DNA of 64,000 bases from Noviherbaspirillum malthae. GTDB lineage: Bacteria; Pseudomonadota; Gammaproteobacteria; Burkholderiales; Burkholderiaceae_D. This document shows positions 59,493 through 64,000 of this stretch, piece after piece. The stretch lies in the NCBI RefSeq assembly GCF_015352985.1, contig NZ_JACYXF010000002.1:434001-498000 (forward strand). The letters are read 5' to 3'. The notes below the pieces were generated by a model. It made no database searches. It was not told the origin of the DNA and saw only the letters and a program-made list of their open reading frames with translations. Position 1 is the first letter of the stretch; each line of letters begins with the position of its first letter. A program made the position numbers and the translations under genes.

Positions 59493-60044
59493 TCAATGGA
59501 TGGGGTGGCTGCGGAAGTGGTCTCCCTCGTCGCCTTCGAAATCGTCGTTATCGTGTCCCTCGCCGTGACCGTGAGGTCCGTGCACATGGCCATGCGACAC
59601 TTCTTCCGCACTGGCGGCGCGCACTTCCGCGACGCGCAGGGCGAAGCGCAGCGCAATGCCCGCCAGAGGATGATTGCCGTCCAACACCACCTTGTCTTCG
59701 GCGATATCGGTCACGGTGAAGATCAGCGACTCGTCGCCCTCGCCTGCACTGTCCGGCGAGCCTTCGAACTGCATGCCGACTTCAACCGGTTCCGGCAAGC
59801 GGTTGCGGGGCTCGATCTTGATCAGGTTGGGATCGTAATCGCCGAAGGCATCTTCCGGCTCGACCTGTATCGTCGTTTCATAACCCGGGTCCTTGCCGTC
59901 CAGGGCTTCTTCGATCTTGGGAAGCGTATTCTCGTAGCCGCCATGCAGGTACACCATCGGCTCCTGGCTTTCTTCAATCAGATTGCCTTGCGCATCTGAA
60001 AGTGTGTAGTGCACGGTCACTACCGTATCCTTGGCAATCTTCAT
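59493..60044 (-). CDS. slyD: FKBP-type peptidyl-prolyl isomerase SlyD
   Basis: A 183-residue chaperone and prolyl isomerase. The FKBP domain (about 1-70 and 125-150) is split by an insert-in-flap domain (about 70-125). VTVHYTLSDAQGNLIEES opens it, and EDAFGDYDPNLI leads into the flap. The tail is rich in His (HGHVHGPHGHGEGHD), which binds nickel or zinc in SlyD. AAGGAAG precedes the ATG at 60044. It is divergent from roxA. Confidence 0.94.
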   Translation of the reverse strand: MKIAKDTVVTVHYTLSDAQGNLIEESQEPMVYLHGGYENTLPKIEEALDGKDPGYETTIQVEPEDAFGDYDPNLIKIEPRNRLPEPVEVGMQFEGSPDSAGEGDESLIFTVTDIAEDKVVLDGNHPLAGIALRFALRVAEVRAASAEEVSHGHVHGPHGHGEGHDNDDFEGDEGDHFRSHPIH

Positions 60045-60074
60045 GACGCTTCCTTTCATTGAAATGGTGGGCGG

Positions 60075-60080
60075 ATTATA
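60075..60080 (-). promoter_or_regulatory. -10 box of slyD
   Basis: TATAAT on the minus strand, 31 bases before the slyD ATG, giving a leader of about 24 bases with a good ribosome site. No clear -35 is seen. Confidence 0.5.
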
Positions 60081-60107
60081 ACCGCCGGTTAGCAATTGCC
60101 ATGCCTA

Positions 60108-60113
60108 TATAAT
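60108..60113 (+). promoter_or_regulatory. -10 box directly before roxA
   Basis: TATAAT with only six bases between it and the roxA ATG, so transcription would begin at or next to the start codon. No good -35 or Shine-Dalgarno sequence is visible. Confidence 0.5.
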
Positions 60114-60119
60114 ACGGAC

Positions 60120-61241
60120 ATGAAGACCCAAAGCATTCTCGGTGGACTGACACCGCAAGCATTTCTGCGTGACTACTGGCACAAGAAGCCGCTTCTGATA
60201 CGCCAGGCGATTCCCGGTTTCCAGCCCCTTCTCTCACGCGACGCCCTTTGCACCCTCGCCGCCAACGACGACGTGGAATCGCGTCTGATCACGCGCGCCA
60301 AGGGCAAATGGCAGATGCAGAACGGACCCGCAAAAGCACTTCCCTCGTTCAGCCAGAAGGCATGGACCATGCTGGTGCAAGGCGTCAATCTGCATGACGA
60401 TGCCGCCGATGCATTGCTGCAGAAATTCCGTTTCATCCCCGATGCCCGTCTCGATGATCTGATGATCAGCTATGCGACCGACGGCGGCGGCGTCGGTCCT
60501 CACTTCGATTCCTACGATGTCTTTTTGTTGCAGGCTCACGGACGCAGGCGCTGGAGCATCAGCTCGCAAAAAGACCTGACTCTGCAGGAAGGCATGCCGC
60601 TCAAGATCCTGAAGAATTTTCAGGTAGAGGAGGAGTATGTCCTCGAACCGGGCGACATGCTCTACCTGCCGCCGCATTATGCGCATGACGGCGTTGCCGA
60701 GGGCGAATGCATGACGTATTCCATCGGTTTCCGTGCCCCGTCATACCAGGAGCTGGGGGAAGCCTTCCTGCAGTTCATGGCCGATACCATCGATTTGCCA
60801 GGCCGCTACGCCGACCCTGAACTTGCTCCGACACGCAAGCCGGCGGAAATCGGAAATGCCATGCTCGACCGCATTGCAACCGAACTCGACAAGGTTCGGT
60901 TTACCAGGGAGGACGTTGCGGTTTTTCTTGGCGAGTACCTCTCGGAGCCCAAACCGAACGTGTTTTTCGACACGGTCGAACGACCGGCGAACCTCACGCG
61001 CTTCATCGCCAGCGCCGAAAAACGGGGCATCAAACTGTCGCGCAAGACACGCATGCTTTACAAGGGCAAACATGTCTTCATCAACGGGGAATCCTTTGCT
61101 GCAGGAGCGTCAGACCGCAAACTGCTTGCGCTGCTGGCTGATACCCGCATGCTCGATGGAGAGAGCATAAAGAACGCCTCCGACGACATGAGGGAAGCAC
61201 TCCATGTCTGGTACATCGATGGTTGGCTTCTGCCGGCATGA
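60120..61241 (+). CDS. roxA: Ribosomal protein uL16 arginine hydroxylase RoxA (YcfD)
   Basis: A 373-residue JmjC/cupin oxygenase using Fe(II) and 2-oxoglutarate to hydroxylate an arginine of ribosomal protein uL16. The iron ligands are His128 and Asp130 (GPHFDSYDVF) and His189 (LPPHYAHDG), with DYWHKKPLLIRQA at the N-terminus as in YcfD. The C-terminal winged-helix region is present. There is no ribosome-binding site before the ATG, and a -10 box lies just upstream. Confidence 0.93.
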   Translation: MKTQSILGGLTPQAFLRDYWHKKPLLIRQAIPGFQPLLSRDALCTLAANDDVESRLITRAKGKWQMQNGPAKALPSFSQKAWTMLVQGVNLHDDAADALLQKFRFIPDARLDDLMISYATDGGGVGPHFDSYDVFLLQAHGRRRWSISSQKDLTLQEGMPLKILKNFQVEEEYVLEPGDMLYLPPHYAHDGVAEGECMTYSIGFRAPSYQELGEAFLQFMADTIDLPGRYADPELAPTRKPAEIGNAMLDRIATELDKVRFTREDVAVFLGEYLSEPKPNVFFDTVERPANLTRFIASAEKRGIKLSRKTRMLYKGKHVFINGESFAAGASDRKLLALLADTRMLDGESIKNASDDMREALHVWYIDGWLLPA

Positions 61242-61322
61242 TGCCTCTTCGCAAGCATTACATTTGCTTACAACAGACTTACTAAAAGGTAATTCGGCTC
61301 TGCTGTGGTGCGCAAAAAACGC

Positions 61323-61328
61323 TATAAT
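61323..61328 (+). promoter_or_regulatory. -10 box of the Ala/Pro lipoprotein gene
   Basis: TATAAT in the context ACGCTATAATTGCG, about 140 bases upstream of the lipoprotein ATG. The -35 is not clear. It implies a long, AT-rich leader that includes the 18-bp palindrome. Confidence 0.55.
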
Positions 61329-61399
61329 TGCGAGTTAGGAAGTTTTCAAACGGTGCAATGCAACAATTGTGCGGCACGGTGGAAAACACCTACCGAGCG

Positions 61400-61417
61400 A
61401 TAATTACCGGTAATTAT
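61400..61417. promoter_or_regulatory. Perfect 18-bp palindrome in the lipoprotein leader
   Basis: ATAATTACCGGTAATTAT reads the same on both strands, and outer GCGA/TCGC can pair as well. It lies 50 bases before the lipoprotein ATG and downstream of the likely transcription start. It could be an operator, or a hairpin in the leader RNA. The binding protein is unknown. Confidence 0.7.
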
Positions 61418-61466
61418 TCATCGCAATATAGTTTGATAATAAATTTATTTTTTAAGGGAAATTTTC

Positions 61467-61757
61467 ATGAAAAAGACTCTGCTGATCGCCTCCCTGCTGG
61501 CTGTTGCTCTGGCTGCTTGCGGTAAGAAAGAAGAAGCTGCTGCTCCCGCAGCACCGGCTGCTGAAGCTCCTGCTGCTGCACCGGCTGCTCCCGCTGCTGA
61601 AGCTCCTGCTGCTGCACCGGCTGCTCCCGCTGCTACTGACTCCACAGCTGCTGCTCCGGCCGCTCCTGCTGCTACTGATTCCGCTGCTGCTCCGGCTGCC
61701 GCTGCTCCCGCCGCTTCCGGCGACTCCGCAGCTGCTGGCGCTGCCGCTTCCAAGTAA
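61467..61757 (+). CDS. Ala/Pro-rich repeat lipoprotein
   Basis: A 96-residue lipoprotein. The signal peptide ends LAVALAAC, with Cys18 as the lipid anchor, followed by GKKEE. The remainder is almost only Ala, Pro, Glu, Asp, Ser and Thr, in imperfect repeats of the type APAAEAPAAAPA and APAATDS. Such a chain would be extended and unstructured in the periplasm, perhaps reaching to peptidoglycan. GGGA precedes the ATG. Strong terminator follows; the gene is monocistronic. The function is unknown. Confidence 0.8.
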   Translation: MKKTLLIASLLAVALAACGKKEEAAAPAAPAAEAPAAAPAAPAAEAPAAAPAAPAATDSTAAAPAAPAATDSAAAPAAAAPAASGDSAAAGAAASK

Positions 61758-61772
61758 TCTCTGATTGCTTGC

Positions 61773-61801
61773 AAAAAAGCCGACCTCTGGTCGGCTTTTT
61801 T
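61773..61801. terminator. Bidirectional terminator after the lipoprotein
   Basis: A 13-bp stem AAAAAAGCCGACC/GGTCGGCTTTTTT with loop TCT. A-run and T-run flanks make it usable by the convergent metallo-beta-lactamase-fold gene too. Confidence 0.93.
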
Positions 61802-61864
61802 ATTTCATGCGCTGAAATTAATTTCCGCTCCATGATGGCATGGCTGCCATCACCGCATTGAAAC

Positions 61865-62644
61865 CTACCCCTCGATCGTTATCCAGTCGAATCCCTCGGC
61901 CTGGCAGGCAATCAATACGCGTGCAGCTTCATGCTGAACGACGCTGCTCAAGGCAGCCCGCGCCAGTTCCGGAGTATTGTTCTGCTGGCTGAGATGCGCG
62001 CCGATGACGACCTTCAACCGCGACCGGTCGAGAGATGCCAGAATCTCCGCAGTCGTATCGTTGGAAAGATGGCCGTAGGCGCCGCCTATCCTGCTTCGCA
62101 GCGATGGCGGATAAGCTGAATTCGCGAGCATCTCGCGATCATGATTGCACTCCAGGACCAAGGCGTCGCAGCCGCTCAGGCTGCGCGTGAGATGTGGGGT
62201 CGACTGCCCTGCGTCGGTGAGCACACCCAGCTTGAAACGGTCGTCCCTGATCACGTATTGCACCGGCTCGCGTGCGTCATGGGGCACCGTGTAGGGTGTC
62301 AGTTCGAGCTGGCCGATATTAAGAGGCTCGCCGTCCCGGCAAAAATGGAAGGCGACACCATCGCAATCCTTGCGAACCGCCTGATAGGTTCCGTAGGACA
62401 TCCAGACCGGAAGGCGATGACGGCGTGCAAACTTGAGGGCGCCCCCGACATGATCCTGATGCTCGTGGGTCACCACGATGCCGGAGAGATGACTTGGCGA
62501 CAAGCCGAGGCGAAGCAGCCTTCGCTCGGTTTCCTTGATATTGAAGCCACAGTCCAGCATGACCGTGGTATTCGTCATGCCGGCTGTGGTTGAGATCAGC
62601 AGTGCATTGCCTTCACTGCCACTACCTAGACTTGCAAACTTCAA
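61865..62644 (-). CDS. Metallo-beta-lactamase-fold hydrolase
   Basis: A 259-residue MBL-fold protein of the YycJ/WalJ-like group. It has LGSGSEGNALLI at the N-terminus, the metal motif HEHQDH (His60, His62, Asp64, His65), HDAREPVQYVI, VLTDAGQST and LECNHD. Members are putative nucleases or phosphodiesterases; the substrate here is unknown. It lies 18 bases after bamC on the same strand, at the end of a dapA-bamC run. Confidence 0.9.
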   Translation of the reverse strand: MKFASLGSGSEGNALLISTTAGMTNTTVMLDCGFNIKETERRLLRLGLSPSHLSGIVVTHEHQDHVGGALKFARRHRLPVWMSYGTYQAVRKDCDGVAFHFCRDGEPLNIGQLELTPYTVPHDAREPVQYVIRDDRFKLGVLTDAGQSTPHLTRSLSGCDALVLECNHDREMLANSAYPPSLRSRIGGAYGHLSNDTTAEILASLDRSRLKVVIGAHLSQQNNTPELARAALSSVVQHEAARVLIACQAEGFDWITIEG

Positions 62645-62662
62645 AAGACAAAACTTGGTTGA

Positions 62663-63811
62663 TTACTTCAGTTGCTCATTCAGCAGCGACAGGATGCGGT
62701 CGGCGGTCTGGGAAGTTTCCGGCTTTCCTTCGTTGTTCAGCACGGCCACCTGGCTGCTGGTGCCGGCACCCTTGACCGACACGCGGTAGCGCGGTGCCGT
62801 CTTGGCTTTATCGCTGCTCGATCCGAAGGTGAACAGTTTCGAGAAGAAGCTCTTGTCATTCTGCTTCTGGTCGGCATCGGGATCGACATAGCGCACGAAA
62901 TACAGGCCCTGGGTACGGTCGCGGTCTTCGACGGTGAAACCGACGCGGTCCAGCGCCAGGCCGACGCGGCGCCAGGCGCGGTCGAAGCTCTCGTCCACCT
63001 CGACATAGCCGCCGTTCGTTCCCTTGACCAGCTTGGCGCGCGACGGTTGGGCAATGGCGTTGGCAACGACTGCCTTGGCCTTTACTTCTTCGGAACCGAT
63101 ACGCGACATCAGACGCGACAGGAATTCGGCTTCCAGTTCCGGATCGGCCGGACGCGGTGTCCATGTGGTCGATTCCTTCTGCGTCCCTACCAGCACTTCC
63201 TGCATGCCGCGGTGGCTGATGTAGATTTCGGTGGAGCCGTCCGGAGCGCGTTCCAGACGCGTACGGAACTTGTCACGCTCGCCGGTGGAATACAGCGAAT
63301 CCAGCGCCTTGCCCAAGGCATTGCGGATGAAGTCCTGCGGAATCTTCGCGCGGTTTTCCGCCCAGTCGGTTTCCATGATGCCGGCCTGCGGCGTTTCCTG
63401 CACCAGCAGGAAGCCGGAGTCCTGCCAGAAGTCCTTGATCTGCGGCCACAGCACTTCCGGCGACTGCTTGACGACGAGCCAGCGCTGGCTTCCGGCCCGC
63501 TCGATGCGCATGTCTGCCGAAGGCGTCGGCGCTACCGTTGTCGTCGTGGTCGGACGGGCGGTCTGCTGCATCGTATAGCCAGACGCCGTCGCCGTGCCGC
63601 GGTTTGCTTCCGGGATCGAATAACGATTCTCGCGCTGGAGCTGGGTCAGGTCAGGCGGAATTTCGAGAGAAGGAGCCTTTCCCGCGCTCTTGTACTCCAC
63701 ACGGTCGGGTTCGAGGAGATTGCCGATCGAACTGCAACCCACCATGCCGGTCAGTGCCAATGCATAGAGGAGTCCGCGTTGGGCCATGTAAGAGTGCTTG
63801 CGAATAGTCAT
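62663..63811 (-). CDS. bamC: Outer-membrane assembly lipoprotein BamC
   Basis: A 382-residue lipoprotein (formerly NlpB/DapX) of the BAM complex that inserts beta-barrel proteins into the outer membrane. The lipobox is GMVGC with Cys26. The N-terminal unstructured part includes EYKSAGKAPSLEIPPDLT, which in E. coli binds BamD. Two helix-grip domains follow (about 105-230 and 260-382). The ATG at 63811 is used; one at 63787 is possible. It is downstream of dapA, its classic neighbour. Confidence 0.95.
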   Translation of the reverse strand: MTIRKHSYMAQRGLLYALALTGMVGCSSIGNLLEPDRVEYKSAGKAPSLEIPPDLTQLQRENRYSIPEANRGTATASGYTMQQTARPTTTTTVAPTPSADMRIERAGSQRWLVVKQSPEVLWPQIKDFWQDSGFLLVQETPQAGIMETDWAENRAKIPQDFIRNALGKALDSLYSTGERDKFRTRLERAPDGSTEIYISHRGMQEVLVGTQKESTTWTPRPADPELEAEFLSRLMSRIGSEEVKAKAVVANAIAQPSRAKLVKGTNGGYVEVDESFDRAWRRVGLALDRVGFTVEDRDRTQGLYFVRYVDPDADQKQNDKSFFSKLFTFGSSSDKAKTAPRYRVSVKGAGTSSQVAVLNNEGKPETSQTADRILSLLNEQLK

Positions 63812-63860
63812 GTCGATGCTGGAAAGGTGATGTGTTTATCTGCGAGGCAACAAGCGGCGC

Positions 63861-64000
63861 TTATTGTAATACACCGGCCTCGCGCAGCGCAGCTTTCACG
63901 ACTTCATGATATTCGGAAGCAAGTGGAGCGAGAGGCAAACGGATGCCGTCGGGCATCATGCCCATCTGTGCCAGCGCCCATTTGACCGGAACCGGATTGG
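63861..64000 (-). CDS. dapA: 4-hydroxy-tetrahydrodipicolinate synthase, 3' end
   Basis: Only the last 46 codons are in the window; the gene continues beyond its right edge. The translation reads NPVPVKWALAQMGMMPDGIR, then LPLAPL, and ends REAGVLQ, which is the typical C-terminus of DapA, the first enzyme of the lysine/diaminopimelate branch. Position just upstream of bamC (49 bases) agrees with the conserved dapA-bamC order. Confidence 0.93.
   Translation of the reverse strand, partial: NPVPVKWALAQMGMMPDGIRLPLAPLASEYHEVVKAALREAGVLQ

Overview
This window is a GC-rich stretch of chromosome from a betaproteobacterium (Burkholderiales). The protein sequences and gene order look most like Oxalobacteraceae, the Herbaspirillum/Noviherbaspirillum/Herminiimonas neighbourhood. 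That placement rests on family recognition, not on a search. Two tRNA genes and about 64 protein genes are packed tightly on both strands. I see no insertion sequence, integrase, phage gene, CRISPR array or other mobile region.

Layout. 1-4.7 kb: two uncharacterised genes, an HPP membrane protein with CBS domains, tRNA-Thr, two small unknown genes, a drug/metabolite exporter and tRNA-Ser. 4.8-9.5 kb (minus): hemW, rdgB, rph, and a PP2C phosphatase paired with a Ser/Thr kinase. 9.5-13.8 kb (plus): yicC, gmk, rpoZ, spoT. 13.9-18.3 kb (minus): DUF3422, greB, an EAL-HDOD signalling protein, rlmJ. 18.4-20.3 kb: a CadR/PbrR-type MerR regulator divergent from an unusual CDF metal exporter, then alkB. 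20.4-24.9 kb: aceA, an RraA-family gene, and an MFS exporter divergent from an AraC regulator. 25-28.6 kb: clpB with a visible heat-shock promoter, an unknown gene, and crcB.

28.6-38 kb holds molybdopterin genes (moeA-moaD-moaE) and threonine metabolism. The biosynthetic genes alaA, hom and thrC are interrupted between hom and thrC by a threonine-degradation cluster: tdh, kbl and a divergent XRE-cupin regulator. 38-44.5 kb: Mth938-like gene, bcp, a PIN-PhoH gene, pit with its DUF47 partner, dnaB. 44.6-49.4 kb: a MarR-controlled tripartite efflux operon. 49.9-53.1 kb: rpsF-priB-rpsR-rplI, then SOS repressor lexA with its own LexA box, and trmJ. 53.2-61.2 kb: suhB, rhlE, mutS, a secreted degenerate phosphoesterase-like protein, slyD, roxA. 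61.3-64 kb: an Ala/Pro-rich lipoprotein behind a perfect palindrome, a metallo-beta-lactamase-fold hydrolase, bamC and the 3' end of dapA.

Most of the window is housekeeping, and I did not find a clear new defence or mobile system. The better leads are regulatory or about protein variants: the threonine-degradation insertion and its two AT-rich dyads; the TTIQ motif shared by the tails of the kinase and phosphatase; the short CDF exporter with a D/D/C/D metal site; the apparent pseudo-phosphoesterase coupled to mutS; the palindrome abutting the aceA promoter; and the palindrome ahead of the Ala/Pro lipoprotein.
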